Position numbers and translations under genes: made by a program. 64,000 bases of DNA from Rhizobium sp. L43. Lineage in GTDB: Bacteria; Pseudomonadota; Alphaproteobacteria; Rhizobiales; Rhizobiaceae. A model generated the notes under the pieces. The model saw nothing but the letters and a program-made list of their open reading frames with translations. It had not been told where the DNA came from and did no database searches. The stretch is from positions 186,001 through 250,000 of the forward strand of contig NZ_NWSQ01000008.1 in NCBI RefSeq assembly GCF_002531725.1. Reading direction: 5' to 3'. Below are positions 43,201 to 51,349 of this stretch, in pieces; positions within the stretch are counted from its first letter, which is position 1, and every line of letters begins with the position of its first letter.

Positions 43201-43983
43201 GCCGTCATAGATGCCGCGCCCGTCCGAGGCCTTGCCGATGGCGTGGATCGCCTTTTCGTAATCCTTGAAATAACGCTCGGCGTCGGCGGCGGTCGTCGCG
43301 GCTTCGCCCAGCATGTCGTAGGAATAGCGGAAACCGCGCGCTTCGAGCGGCCGGGCGCGTTTCAGCGCCTCGGCGATCGTTTCGCCGGTGACGAACTGCT
43401 CGCCCATCATCCGCATCGCCATATCGACGCCGCGACGGATGACCGGCTCGCCGGCGCGCGCGATCAGCCGCGTCAGCGCCGCCGACAGGCTGCGGTCGTT
43501 GACCGTCGACGTCAGTTTGCCGGTGACGACGAGGCCCCAGGTGGCGGCATTGACGAACATCGATTTGCCGCCGCCGATATGCGAGGTCCAGTTGCCCTCG
43601 GCGATCTTGTCGCGGATCAGCGCGTCGCGGGTGTCGGTATCGGGAATGCGCAGCAGCGCTTCGGCAAGGCACATCAGCGCCACGCCTTCCTGGCTGGAGA
43701 GCGAATATTCCTGCACCAGCCCTTCGACGCCGGTGCCCTTATGTTTGGCGCGCAGCGCCTCGATCAGGGTGCGGGCGGTGCTGCGAATGTCGTAGCGTTT
43801 CGCCTCGGAGACACGCGCGGCCGCCACGAGCGGCGGCAGGCATTCGGTTTCCGGGCGGCGATAGGCCGCCGTGATCGCCTGGCGAAGCTCGGATTGCGGC
43901 CGGATCGGCGGCGCGAAGGCGGCGAAAGGCGCTCCCTCGGCGGGATCATTGGAGGATGCGGGGTCGATCGCTGCGTTCAACAT
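40276..43983 (-). CDS. putA: Bifunctional proline dehydrogenase / P5C dehydrogenase
   Basis: A 1235-aa PutA that oxidises proline to glutamate. The FAD-dependent proline dehydrogenase barrel covers about residues 150-500 (GRGIYDGPGISIKLSALHPR; RLMVRLVKGAYWDAEIKRA), and the NAD-dependent aldehyde dehydrogenase about 560-1020, with general-base Glu in AETGGQNGMIV and nucleophilic Cys in SAGQRCSALRVL. A C-terminal domain of about 200 residues follows. There is no N-terminal ribbon-helix-helix, so it is not a self-repressing PutA. ATG 43983 has AGGGA upstream. The divergent Lrp-type gene at 44383 is the likely activator. Confidence 0.96.
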   Translation of the reverse strand: MLNAAIDPASSNDPAEGAPFAAFAPPIRPQSELRQAITAAYRRPETECLPPLVAAARVSEAKRYDIRSTARTLIEALRAKHKGTGVEGLVQEYSLSSQEGVALMCLAEALLRIPDTDTRDALIRDKIAEGNWTSHIGGGKSMFVNAATWGLVVTGKLTSTVNDRSLSAALTRLIARAGEPVIRRGVDMAMRMMGEQFVTGETIAEALKRARPLEARGFRYSYDMLGEAATTAADAERYFKDYEKAIHAIGKASDGRGIYDGPGISIKLSALHPRYVRAQAGRVTGELLPKVKALAVLAKNYDIGLNIDAEEADRLELSLDLLEELCFATELTGWNGLGFVVQAYGKRCPFVLDYIIDLARRSGRRLMVRLVKGAYWDAEIKRAQLDGLDDYPVYTRKIYTDVAYIACARKLLNAPDAIFPQFASHNAQTLATIYHLAGPDFAVGKYEFQCLHGMGEPLYDEVVGKEKLDRPCRIYAPVGTHETLLAYLVRRLLENGANSSFVHRISDPNVSVEALIADPAETVAAMPVVGAPHAQIAAPKALYGSARANSDGLDLSNEATLSDLAQVLAASAANPWHALPILADGSTDGVRRDVLNPADHRDVVGTVTELKVEDAARIVAMAAEHASQWAAVPPAERAACLERAADIMQARIKTLMGIIMREAGKSAANAVGEVREAIDFLRYYAEQARKTLGPSHAPLGPIVCISPWNFPLAIFTGQVAAALVAGNPVLAKPAGVTPIIASESVKILHAAGVPVGALQFVPGSGRLGASMVGAEETAGVMFTGSTEVARMIQAQLAERLSSTGKPIPLIAETGGQNGMIVDSSALAEQVVADVIASAFDSAGQRCSALRVLCLQDDVADRTLNMLKGAFRELTIGRTDRLSIDVGPVINDGAKAEIDQHIEQMRGAGRKVDQLPLPESAAAGTFVPPTIIEIKALSDLTREIFGPVLHVVRFKRNGLDRLIDDINASGYGLTFGLHTRLDETIAHVTSRIKAGNLYVNRNIIGAVVGVQPFGGRGLSGTGPKAGGPLYIGRLVQRAPVPPQQDSVHTDLALRDYIVWLDKKGLPAEGEAARGYASRSALGLERELTGPVGELNLYALHPRGRILLVPQTENGLYRQIAAALSTGNHIVVDAGSLSKSVLADLPAAVAGRISWTSDWEKDGPFSGALVEGDREKVLAVNRKIAALPGPLLLVQAATSEELADDPEAYCLNWLLEEVSTSINTAAAGGNASLMAIG

Positions 43984-44009
43984 GGGAGTCCCTATCAATC
44001 TATGTGTGT

Positions 44010-44210
44010 CTAACGGATAAATGGAACACCGGGCTCGTCATCCCAGGGTGCATCATCCGCCGGGCCGGAATATTCCGTCTCGCGAAGCGGGCGCGCGTCC
44101 GGCTTGTCGCGCTTCAGGGTGAATGCCGCCGCAACCGCTCTTATCGCCACCGGCCGGTAGTGAACGAGCAGGTCGGGCTTTCGATCGTCGTCCGCTTTTT
44201 TCTCGTGCAT
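44010..44210 (-). CDS. Hypothetical small protein
   Basis: A 66-aa basic/acidic hydrophilic protein (MHEKKADDDRKPDLLVHYRP, ending DDAPWDDEPGVPFIR) behind a good ribosome site (AAGGGGGA, seven bases before the ATG). It lies between putR and putA and is transcribed towards putA, 26 bases from its start. No family is recognised. Overlapping frames are also open, so the call rests on the ribosome site and composition. Confidence 0.5.
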   Translation of the reverse strand: MHEKKADDDRKPDLLVHYRPVAIRAVAAAFTLKRDKPDARPLRETEYSGPADDAPWDDEPGVPFIR

Positions 44211-44382
44211 CCATGATCCCCCTTTTGTGCGGCGCCGATACCGATTCCGGGCACGCGCCAGCCGGCTGCGCCCTTGCTCCCAGTGCCGACGCATAATCTA
44301 CCACAATGGCAAATCGCGATCTCACTTGATTTCAGCGGTTTTCAAGCTGTATGAACTTATAAAGCGATCACCGAGAGTTCAA

Positions 44383-44877
44383 ATGGCCACAGAAAACGAC
44401 GTCTTTAGTGAATTGGACCAGTTCGACAGAAAGATCCTCGCGGCTCTTGCCGAGGATGGCAGACTGTCGATCACCGATCTCGCCGCACGCGTCGGCCTTT
44501 CGAAGACACCCTGCCAGCTCCGCTTCAAGCGGCTGATCAATGACGGCTATATCGAAGGCTTCAAGGCCGTCCTCAATCCTGCGAAAATGCAGCTCGACCA
44601 TATCGCTTTCGTCGAGGTCAAGCTCTCCGATACCCGCGAGGAAGCGCTGAAAAGCTTCAACGAGGCCATCAAGAAGATCAGGGAAGTCGAAGAGTGCCAC
44701 ATGATCGCCGGCAGGTTCGATTATCTCCTGAAAATCCGCACCCGCGACATCGGCCGCTACCGGCGCGTCCTCGGCGAGCGCATCTCGACACTGCCCCACG
44801 TTGCCAACACCTCGACCAACGTCGCGATGGAGACGATCAAGGAAGGCTGGGACAAGTTCGGTTCGAGCCTTTCGTGA
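44383..44877 (+). CDS. putR: Lrp/AsnC family regulator, PutR
   Basis: A 164-aa regulator with an N-terminal HTH (LDQFDRKILAALAEDGRLSI; ARVGLSKTPCQLRFKRLIND) and a C-terminal RAM/AsnC ligand domain (EVEECHMIAGRFDYLLKIRT). In Agrobacterium and Rhodobacter the divergent Lrp-type PutR activates putA with proline. Its position, divergent from putA with about 400 bases between, supports the same role here. Confidence 0.92.
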   Translation: MATENDVFSELDQFDRKILAALAEDGRLSITDLAARVGLSKTPCQLRFKRLINDGYIEGFKAVLNPAKMQLDHIAFVEVKLSDTREEALKSFNEAIKKIREVEECHMIAGRFDYLLKIRTRDIGRYRRVLGERISTLPHVANTSTNVAMETIKEGWDKFGSSLS

Positions 44878-44926
44878 CCGTGAACGGATAAGCCGTTGCA
44901 AAAGCGGCAATTGTCTCCCAAGCAGT

Positions 44927-45307
44927 TCAGACGTCCCTCGCCTTCCGTCCGCGTGTACTCGGCCTCACCGGCACGCTTTTGCCGTACTCGTTCCACCACG
45001 CCGTCAACGCTTCCATCGTGGGGCCGAGGCCCCGCGCTTTTTGCGTGATCGCATATTCGACGCGCGGGGGAACCTCGGCAAAGACGGTGCGGGATATCAA
45101 ACCGTCTGCTTCGAGCTCGCGCAGTTGCGCCGTCAGCATGTGCTGGGTGATGCCGGGAATAGCCTTTCTCAACTCGCCGAACCGGTAGACGCGCTGATTG
45201 AGCAGCCACATGATTTCCAGTTTCCATTTGCCGGAGAGCAGCGCGAACGCGCGCCGCATCTCCTCATGCATATTGATTTCGCCATCGGCCATAGTCTGGT
45301 TTTCCAT
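44927..45307 (-). CDS. HxlR family transcriptional regulator
   Basis: A 126-aa winged-helix regulator: FALLSGKWKLEIMWLLNQRVYRFGELRKAIPG and ITQHMLTAQLRELEADGLI (residues about 18-75) are the HxlR core. It is divergent from the DoxX-like/SDR genes, with an inverted repeat GCAAGTA-N8-TACTTGC at 45314-45335 in between. No conserved N-terminal cysteine of the quinone- or aldehyde-sensing HxlR members is obvious. Confidence 0.9.
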   Translation of the reverse strand: MENQTMADGEINMHEEMRRAFALLSGKWKLEIMWLLNQRVYRFGELRKAIPGITQHMLTAQLRELEADGLISRTVFAEVPPRVEYAITQKARGLGPTMEALTAWWNEYGKSVPVRPSTRGRKARDV

Positions 45308-45313
45308 ACTAGC

Positions 45314-45335
45314 GGCAAGTAATTCATCCTACTTG
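45314..45335. promoter_or_regulatory. Candidate HxlR operator
   Basis: GCAAGTA (45314-45320) and TACTTGC (45329-45335) form a perfect 7+7 inverted repeat with an eight-base spacer. It starts seven bases before the hxlR-type start codon and has the size and CAAGTA-like arms of known HxlR family sites. Confidence 0.65.
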
Positions 45336-45461
45336 CAAATATAAATCTTAGGCGACATTTCTCTGCATGCACAAGGGAGCGCAGGAAAAGCGCCTCTCAA
45401 AACAAACAGACAGACCCGACGAGAGGAATGTTGCTGCGTGGGCAGCGACAGGGATGAACTC

Positions 45462-45854
45462 ATGCCTGAATTTTACGTGTACTGGATCAGCACGGCACTT
45501 CTATCCGTGCTCTACCTCACCTCAGCCGCCATCTATGTCACCAAGCGAGACTGGGTTCGCCAGGTTCTGGCGGAACTCGGATATACGGCTCCCTTTCTTA
45601 TTCCGTTCATGATCGTCATCAAGATTCTCGGTCCGGTCGCGATCCTTTCACGCGTCAGCGTGTCGCTCAGCGATCTCGCCTATGCCGGCATCTTCTTTCA
45701 CCTGCTGCTATCGGGCCTGGCGCATATTGGCATTCGAAAACCTGCCGGCGCCCTGCCCGCGGCGATCGGCCTGGCGCTGCTCGCCACTTCGTTCATGACG
45801 CAGAACGACGCCCGCACCGTCCCTTCCCCCTACATCAAGGCCGCGATGCGCTGA
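45462..45854 (+). CDS. DoxX-like membrane protein
   Basis: A 130-aa protein with four predicted helices (YWISTALLSVLYLTSAAIYV; FLIPFMIVIKILGPVAILS; AGIFFHLLLSGLAHIGI; LPAAIGLALLATSF), matching the DoxX-like_2 type. AGGGATGA precedes ATG 45462. It lies 36 bases before an SDR gene and is divergent from the HxlR gene, so both are likely induced together. Role uncertain; DoxX-like proteins are often co-encoded with redox-stress genes. Confidence 0.8.
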   Translation: MPEFYVYWISTALLSVLYLTSAAIYVTKRDWVRQVLAELGYTAPFLIPFMIVIKILGPVAILSRVSVSLSDLAYAGIFFHLLLSGLAHIGIRKPAGALPAAIGLALLATSFMTQNDARTVPSPYIKAAMR

Positions 45855-45890
45855 CATCCGATAACCCCAACCCTAATCAAGGAGATAGAC

Positions 45891-46637
45891 ATGGGTCGAC
45901 TCAATGGAAAAGTTGCCATCGTCACCGGCGCAAGCCGCGGCATTGGCCGCGCCACCGCAAAGCTCTTTGCCGCCGAAGGCGCGAAGGTCGCAATTCTCTC
46001 GCGCACATCAGAAGGCGTCGAGCGTGTCGTCACTGACATCGTCGAAACGGGCGGCGCAGCCCTCGGCGTCGTCTGCGACGTCGGTGAGACCGATCGGATC
46101 CCGGCCGCAGTGGACGAGGTTGTCGCGGCCTATGGCCGTATCGACATTCTCGTGAACAATGCTTTCGATGGTTCGGCGGTCTCGTCTTCGGTCCTCGACC
46201 TCTCGGTCGAGCAGCTGCAACGGAACTTCGACACCGGGCCGATCGCCTATCTCAGCTTCATGCAGGCCTGCTATCCACATCTCAGGGAAAGCGGAGAAGG
46301 CCGGATCATCAATTTCGGCTCGATGGCCGCCACCAGCGGACTGGCTGGTTATGGCCCTTACAACATGGCCAAGGAAGCGGTGCGCGCGCTGACCCGCACG
46401 GCGGCACGCGAATGGGGCGCCGACAAGATCACCGTGAACAACGTCCTGCCGATCGCCGACACCTGGGGTGCTGCGGAAAAGGATGTCCCTCCGCCGATGA
46501 GCGCGCTGGCGCGTTTCGGCTCGCCGGAAGAGGATATTGCGCCGGTGGTGCTGTTCCTTGCCAGCAAGGATTCGCAATTCATCACCGGCTACAGCCTCGC
46601 TGCCGACGGCGGCGCCATCATCGACAGTGCTCGATAA
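45891..46637 (+). CDS. Short-chain dehydrogenase/reductase
   Basis: A 248-aa classical SDR. The cofactor motif is TGASRGIGRATA, the structural motif NNAFDGSAV replaces NNAG, and the active site is Ser plus YNMAK. It is NAD(P)-dependent; AKVAILSRTSEGVE lacks a decisive cofactor residue. Likely in the HxlR-controlled unit with the DoxX-like gene. Substrate unknown. Confidence 0.87.
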   Translation: MGRLNGKVAIVTGASRGIGRATAKLFAAEGAKVAILSRTSEGVERVVTDIVETGGAALGVVCDVGETDRIPAAVDEVVAAYGRIDILVNNAFDGSAVSSSVLDLSVEQLQRNFDTGPIAYLSFMQACYPHLRESGEGRIINFGSMAATSGLAGYGPYNMAKEAVRALTRTAAREWGADKITVNNVLPIADTWGAAEKDVPPPMSALARFGSPEEDIAPVVLFLASKDSQFITGYSLAADGGAIIDSAR

Positions 46638-46649
46638 CCACCAGCGAGC

Positions 46650-46675
46650 AAGGGGCGCAGCGGATTGCGCCCCTT
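46650..46675. terminator. Bidirectional terminator between convergent genes
   Basis: Perfect nine-base stem AAGGGGCGC / GCGCCCCTT with an eight-base loop, centred between the stop codons of the SDR gene (46637) and the LysR gene (46680). GC-rich core with flanking AA/TT fits termination in both directions. Confidence 0.75.
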
Positions 46676-46679
46676 GGGG

Positions 46680-47576
46680 TTACCTCTGCCGGTATCGGAA
46701 GGCTTCGACGAAGGCGGAGAAAGCAGGGGATGGATGGCGGCGGCTGGGGTAATAGAGATGATAGCCTTGGAACGTCGGCGCCCAGTCGGCGAGCACTTCC
46801 GTCAGTTGACCGCCGTCCAAATATTGCCGGACGAGGTCCCTCGGCACATAGGACAGCCCCGCGCCATCGAGAGCGGCATTGATCGCCGGTCCGATGTTGC
46901 TCATCACGAGCTGGCCCTCCACGCGAACGCTGAACTCGCGACCGTCTTTTTCGAACTCCCAGGCATAGAGCCCACCTGAGCTGGGAAGCCGCAGGTTGAC
47001 GCAATTGTGGTCTGTCAGCTCGTGTGGGGTCGCAGGCACGGAGCGGCCCGCAAAATATTCCGGCGATCCGACCACGGTGTAGGAGACGTCGGGACCGATG
47101 CGAGCGGCCACCATGTCGCGCGCAATCGCTTCGCCGAGCCGCACGCCGGCATCGAACTGGCGTTCGACAATATTGGTGAAACCATTGTCGACGATGAGTT
47201 CCACGCTGATATCAGGATAATCACGCAGAAATGCCGGCAGCCTTGAACGGAACACGAGGTCGACGGCATCGTCGGGACACACGAGCCGGATATGACCCGA
47301 GGGCCTGTCGCGCAGCGCGCTGATGGCGCTGACCTCCGCGGCGATGCCTTCGAAGTGCGGTTGAATGCTTTCCATGAGGCGCACGCCGGCCGCTGTGGGC
47401 GCCACATCACGCGTCGTGCGGGAGAGAAGGCGGACACCGAGCCGTGCTTCGAGCGCGCTGATCGTGTGGCTGAGCGCCGAGCGCGTGACCCCCAGTTTCG
47501 ACGCAGCGCGCGTAAAACTCCGTTCCCGAGCCACCTCCAGAAACGCACGCATTTCGGTGAACTCATCACGCCGCAT
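46680..47576 (-). CDS. LysR family transcriptional regulator
   Basis: A 298-aa regulator with an N-terminal HTH (MRAFLEVARERSFTRAASKL; GVTRSALSHTISALEARLG) and a PBP2 effector domain of the CrgA/DsdC-like type (GHIRLVCPDDAVDLVFRSRL; VELIVDNGFTNIVERQFDAG). It is divergent from the MFS/SDR/cyclophilin-like unit at 47671-50110 with 94 bases between, the typical layout for a LysR regulator and its target. Confidence 0.9.
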   Translation of the reverse strand: MRRDEFTEMRAFLEVARERSFTRAASKLGVTRSALSHTISALEARLGVRLLSRTTRDVAPTAAGVRLMESIQPHFEGIAAEVSAISALRDRPSGHIRLVCPDDAVDLVFRSRLPAFLRDYPDISVELIVDNGFTNIVERQFDAGVRLGEAIARDMVAARIGPDVSYTVVGSPEYFAGRSVPATPHELTDHNCVNLRLPSSGGLYAWEFEKDGREFSVRVEGQLVMSNIGPAINAALDGAGLSYVPRDLVRQYLDGGQLTEVLADWAPTFQGYHLYYPSRRHPSPAFSAFVEAFRYRQR

Positions 47577-47670
47577 TGTTGAATCTCCTTCATCACGACG
47601 TTCAGATTATAGCTTCTAGTCGCGCAAAACCAGTCCGGCTATCTCTCTGGCAGCGGACAGGAGACCATGC

Positions 47671-48858
47671 ATGCGCATCGAGCTGACATTGAACGAGACC
47701 TTGCCGAGAGAAGACGCGGCGACCCGCTGGAGCGCGGTCACCTGTCTCTCGCTTCTGACTTTCCTTCTGGTCGGGCTGGAATTTCTCCCGGTGAGCCTTC
47801 TGACCCCGATCGCCGGGGATCTCTCCGTATCGGAGGGGCAGGCCGGACTGGCGATCACCGTGTCCGGAGTCTTCGCAGTTGCCACCAGCCTTTTCGGCAA
47901 TGCAATCCTGACGAAGATCGACCGGAAGACGGTCGTCTTGCTCTATACGACGGTTCTCTCTGCTTCGAGCCTGGCGGTTGCGCTGGCGCCCAACTTCCCA
48001 ATCTTTCTCGTCGGGCGGTCCCTGGTCGGCGTTTCGATCGGCGGCTTCTGGTCGCTGTCGACGGCTATTCTGGCACGCCTGGCTTCAGACCGTGATCTGC
48101 CCAAGGCCATTGCGCTTCTTCAAGGCGGCACCGCATTCGCCCTCGTCCTTGCCGCGCCGCTCGGGAGTTTTCTTGGCGGGTTGATCGGATGGCGGGGCAC
48201 TTTCCTGATCACGGTGCCGATCGGAATTGCGGGGCTCATCTGGCAACTGGTCGTCCTGCCGCGCATGCCCGCGACATCAACCGTCTCGATCGCCAGAATA
48301 TTCGGCTTGCTGCGCAATCGTAGATTAGCGATCGGAATGGCGGCGACCGGTCTGGCCTTCATCGGCCAGAACGCATTGTCCATTTACCTTCGCCCATTCC
48401 TCGAAGGCGTGACGGGACTGGAATTGAATGTCCTGTCTATGGTGCTTCTCGGCCTTGGCGTCGGCGGGCTGGCCGGGACCTCCGTCATCGGCTTCGTCGC
48501 TCGCCGGCATCTCCTCCTCGTTCTCGTCGGATTGCCGGCGGCTCTTGCGATCCTCGCCCTGCTGCTGATCGCGCTCGGGCCGTTCGCGACGGCGACTGCC
48601 TCTCTGCTCGTGCTGTGGGGATTCTTCTCCACCCCGATTCCCGTCGCCTGGAACACCTGGATGGCCACCATCGTCCCCGGCGAACTGGAAGCGGCGGGCG
48701 GGCTGCAGGTGGCGCTGATCCAGCTCGCCATTGCCGGCGGCGCTTTGGCCGGCGGCATGCTGTTCGACACTGCGGGATGGTGGAGCACCTTCCTGCTGGC
48801 CGCCTGCCTTCTCGCGGGCTCGTCCGCCCTCGCCGCTCTGGCAGGCCGCCGTGCCTAA
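47671..48858 (+). CDS. MFS efflux transporter (DHA1/AraJ type)
   Basis: A 395-aa, 12-helix transporter. SVSEGQAGLAITVSGVFAVAT and VGRSLVGVSIGGFWSLSTAI fit the drug:H+ antiporter-1/sugar efflux branch. It is divergent from a LysR gene and followed 21 bases later by an SDR gene. Efflux of a small toxic compound is likely; the substrate is unknown. Confidence 0.87.
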   Translation: MRIELTLNETLPREDAATRWSAVTCLSLLTFLLVGLEFLPVSLLTPIAGDLSVSEGQAGLAITVSGVFAVATSLFGNAILTKIDRKTVVLLYTTVLSASSLAVALAPNFPIFLVGRSLVGVSIGGFWSLSTAILARLASDRDLPKAIALLQGGTAFALVLAAPLGSFLGGLIGWRGTFLITVPIGIAGLIWQLVVLPRMPATSTVSIARIFGLLRNRRLAIGMAATGLAFIGQNALSIYLRPFLEGVTGLELNVLSMVLLGLGVGGLAGTSVIGFVARRHLLLVLVGLPAALAILALLLIALGPFATATASLLVLWGFFSTPIPVAWNTWMATIVPGELEAAGGLQVALIQLAIAGGALAGGMLFDTAGWWSTFLLAACLLAGSSALAALAGRRA

Positions 48859-48879
48859 CCCTCAAAACAGGAGATCATC

Positions 48880-49626
48880 ATGTCCCAAGGAATCGAAAAC
48901 AAAGTCATCGCCATCACCGGCGCAAGCAGCGGACTTGGCGAAGCCACGGCGCGCCACCTGGCCGAGCGCGGCGCTTCGGTGGTCCTTGGTGCGCGCAGAG
49001 CCGACCGGATCGCTGCGCTGGCCGAGGAATTGTGCGCCAAAGGTTACAAGGCCAAGGCGGTCCAAACCGACGTCACGGACCGACATCAAGTCAAAAACCT
49101 CGTCGACACGGCTGTCGACGCCTTCGGTCGCATCGACGTCATGCTGAACAATGCCGGCCTGATGCCGCTAGCGCCGCTCGAACGGCTCAAAGTTGACGAG
49201 TGGGATCGCATGATCGACGTGAACATCAAAGGCGTGCTCTACGGCATCGCGGCAGCGCTTCCCCATATGAAGGCACAAAAGTCGGGGCATATCATCAACG
49301 TGTCCTCCGTCTACGGCCACGTGGTCGATCCGGGTGCCGCCGTCTATTGCGCCACCAAGTTCGCCGTGCGTGCCCTCTCGGAGGGGCTGCGGAAAGAAGT
49401 GAAACCATACAACATCCGCACCACGATCATTTCACCCGGCGCAGTGAGCACCGAACTCCTCGAACACATCAGCGAAAAGGACATCCAGGCCGGCACCAAG
49501 GAGTTCGTCAGCAGGGTCGCCATCGGCGCCGACACCTTCGCCCGAACGGTCGCCTTCGCGGTGAACGAACCGGACGATGTCGACATCAACGAAATCCTGT
49601 TCCGGCCCACGGCTCAACCTGTCTGA
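48880..49626 (+). CDS. Short-chain dehydrogenase/reductase
   Basis: A 248-aa classical SDR with [23 protein letters not shown], catalytic Ser in NVSSVYGHV and YCATK. An Arg-rich stretch (LGARRADR) after the second strand suggests NADPH preference. Close to the YdfG/serine dehydrogenase-like group often found in LysR-controlled detoxification units. It sits between the MFS and cyclophilin-like genes. Confidence 0.88.
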   Translation: MSQGIENKVIAITGASSGLGEATARHLAERGASVVLGARRADRIAALAEELCAKGYKAKAVQTDVTDRHQVKNLVDTAVDAFGRIDVMLNNAGLMPLAPLERLKVDEWDRMIDVNIKGVLYGIAAALPHMKAQKSGHIINVSSVYGHVVDPGAAVYCATKFAVRALSEGLRKEVKPYNIRTTIISPGAVSTELLEHISEKDIQAGTKEFVSRVAIGADTFARTVAFAVNEPDDVDINEILFRPTAQPV

Positions 49627-49639
49627 CGCGAGGCGTGCT

Positions 49640-50110
49640 ATGTCGATGAGATCCAGGTTCATCAGCCGTCGCGCGGTGCTGGGCGGAGCCTTGGCCGCCG
49701 CTGCCATACCTTTGACGGCTCGGGGGCAGGAAGGACGCGATCCGGCCAATCAGGAGCCGACCGACGTCAGGATCAGGATAGGCTTCAACAAGCTGACCCT
49801 GACCGCGACACTCTTCGACAATCCGACGGCGCGCGATCTCGTTTCCATGCTGCCCCTGAACCTCACGATCGAGGACTACGGCAGGAACGAAAAGATCGTC
49901 CATCTGCCGCGCAAACTCACGGAAGAAGGCAGCGGCCCTTTCGAAAACGAGCAGCCGGGCGACCTTTGTTACTTCAAACCGTGGGGTAACCTCGCCCTGT
50001 TCTACGCGGACTACCGCTGGAACGGCCTGATCCGGCTCGGCCGCTTCGACAATGGCTTCGAGCCATTGCTGGTGCGCGGCGAGTATCCGGTCCGCATAGA
50101 ACGCATCTGA
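49640..50110 (+). CDS. Exported cyclophilin-like fold protein
   Basis: A 156-aa protein with a Tat-type signal (SRRAVLGGALAAAAIPLTARG) and a mature part of the cyclophilin-like type (RIRIGFNKLTLTATLFDNPT; LPLNLTIEDYGRNEKIVHLP; PWGNLALFYADYRWNGLIRLG). Proteins of this group, unlike true cyclophilins, are not known prolyl isomerases. It starts 14 bases after the SDR stop, so it shares the LysR-controlled unit. Confidence 0.83.
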   Translation: MSMRSRFISRRAVLGGALAAAAIPLTARGQEGRDPANQEPTDVRIRIGFNKLTLTATLFDNPTARDLVSMLPLNLTIEDYGRNEKIVHLPRKLTEEGSGPFENEQPGDLCYFKPWGNLALFYADYRWNGLIRLGRFDNGFEPLLVRGEYPVRIERI

Positions 50111-50132
50111 CAAGGCTTCCCTGGCGTGTGGC

Positions 50133-51170
50133 CTACTGCGATCTTTGAATTTCACAGTAGACAATGCTGCGGTTTGAGCCGGGCCAAACAGACACATTCA
50201 CATCCGCCCCGGTCACGCTTTCACTGGCGATCAAGCCCATCTCTCGTTCTGACCGCAACAGCAGCGCCCAGTTCATAAATGTCTCCATATAGCCATCGAC
50301 CTCCATCTCCGGGGAGAAGTTGGCGAATAGGAAGGTGCCGCCAGGCTTAAGCATGCCGACGCACTTCTTGGTCAGCTTTACGGCCACTGCGTTCGGCAAA
50401 TAGTCATAAAGACCCGCGGCATAGACGAAATCGAACATTCCCAGCGCATGCCTCCCACCGAGCAGGGATTTGACGGACCCGTTCACCGCCTCGACGGACG
50501 TGCCGGCGAAATCGCGGGCGACGGTTCCAACGCTCATCGGGTCTTGATCCAAAGCCACCCAGCGCCTGATCGCGCCGGCGCCGAGAGCGCGCGACAAAGG
50601 CCCCTCACGAAGATGCCCGGCCGCGATGGCGAGGACTTCGGTGGAACCAGGCCGGGCCGAAGCGATTTCGTCAACGCGGCGAGCCAGAATGTCTCGACGC
50701 TCTCTTACCGCTAGGGATGACGAAGCATTTCGAGTGTAGGCGTAGATCGAACGTCCCAAGTTGCTCGATGATGCGACGGCGTTCTCGATTTCAGGTCGGC
50801 CGTAGATGAAGTCGAGAAGACGTGCGTCGCCGGAATAGCCGCGCGGCTTTTCGAAAGACCAGCGGGTCAATGGATCTTGATGAAGATAGTGAGCAACCGG
50901 ATGAGATTGCGCGATCGGAACGATGACGTCCCACACCTCCGGATGAAAGCGCCGCCGCATCTGATGCAAGGCGTCGGTAAGACGCTCGATGATCGCATCA
51001 GGCTCGACGCCGGATTTGAACTGACGGATCGACACCTCAAGGCTGAGGGCAAGCTCGGCTTTGGCAACGACAAGGTGGCCGGGATCCGGGGCAGCAACCC
51101 TCCTTGCCGCCCGACGAATTTCGCCGGGCGCAACAAGACTTTCGCCGTCCAAGACCAGGCTTTGCGCCAT
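50133..51170 (-). CDS. SAM-dependent methyltransferase-like protein
   Basis: A 345-aa protein. The first 150 residues are helical; a Rossmann-type methyltransferase domain follows, with VLAIAAGHLREGPLSRAL as the SAM-binding loop, WVALDQDPMSVGTVAR as the second acidic motif and FDFVYAAGLYDYLPNAVAVK. The AAGHLRE variant of the glycine loop is typical of proteins annotated as extracellular-factor (3-hydroxypalmitate methyl ester) synthesis-related. That link is tentative. Convergent with the cyclophilin-like gene. Confidence 0.72.
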   Translation of the reverse strand: MAQSLVLDGESLVAPGEIRRAARRVAAPDPGHLVVAKAELALSLEVSIRQFKSGVEPDAIIERLTDALHQMRRRFHPEVWDVIVPIAQSHPVAHYLHQDPLTRWSFEKPRGYSGDARLLDFIYGRPEIENAVASSSNLGRSIYAYTRNASSSLAVRERRDILARRVDEIASARPGSTEVLAIAAGHLREGPLSRALGAGAIRRWVALDQDPMSVGTVARDFAGTSVEAVNGSVKSLLGGRHALGMFDFVYAAGLYDYLPNAVAVKLTKKCVGMLKPGGTFLFANFSPEMEVDGYMETFMNWALLLRSEREMGLIASESVTGADVNVSVWPGSNRSIVYCEIQRSQ

Positions 51171-51245
51171 TTCGAGACTCCTTTGACATAGCGTTAAGCA
51201 TAATCAACCTCGAAATAGGATGCGACTAGAATCTACACGGGATAA

Positions 51246-51263
51246 GAGTATTTCTACTCTTGC
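51246..51263. promoter_or_regulatory. Small inverted repeat upstream of the GGDEF-EAL gene
   Basis: AAGAGTA / TACTCTT, perfect 7-bp arms with a four-base loop, in the divergent gap between the methyltransferase gene and the GGDEF-EAL gene. It may be a regulator site or an RNA hairpin. Confidence 0.35.
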
Positions 51264-51349
51264 GGGCCAGATGCTACCCCCCTAACAAAGTAAGCAATAA
51301 GACAAACCGGTTGCAGGTTGCCGAACGCGATTTTGGAGGGCGCCGAAGT

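Noticed and set aside
40603..44013. A 1136-codon open frame on the plus strand opposite putA
   Set aside because: It is antisense to a full-length PutA with intact active sites. Its composition (Arg/Asp/Gly/His-rich) is the usual shadow of GC-rich coding DNA.
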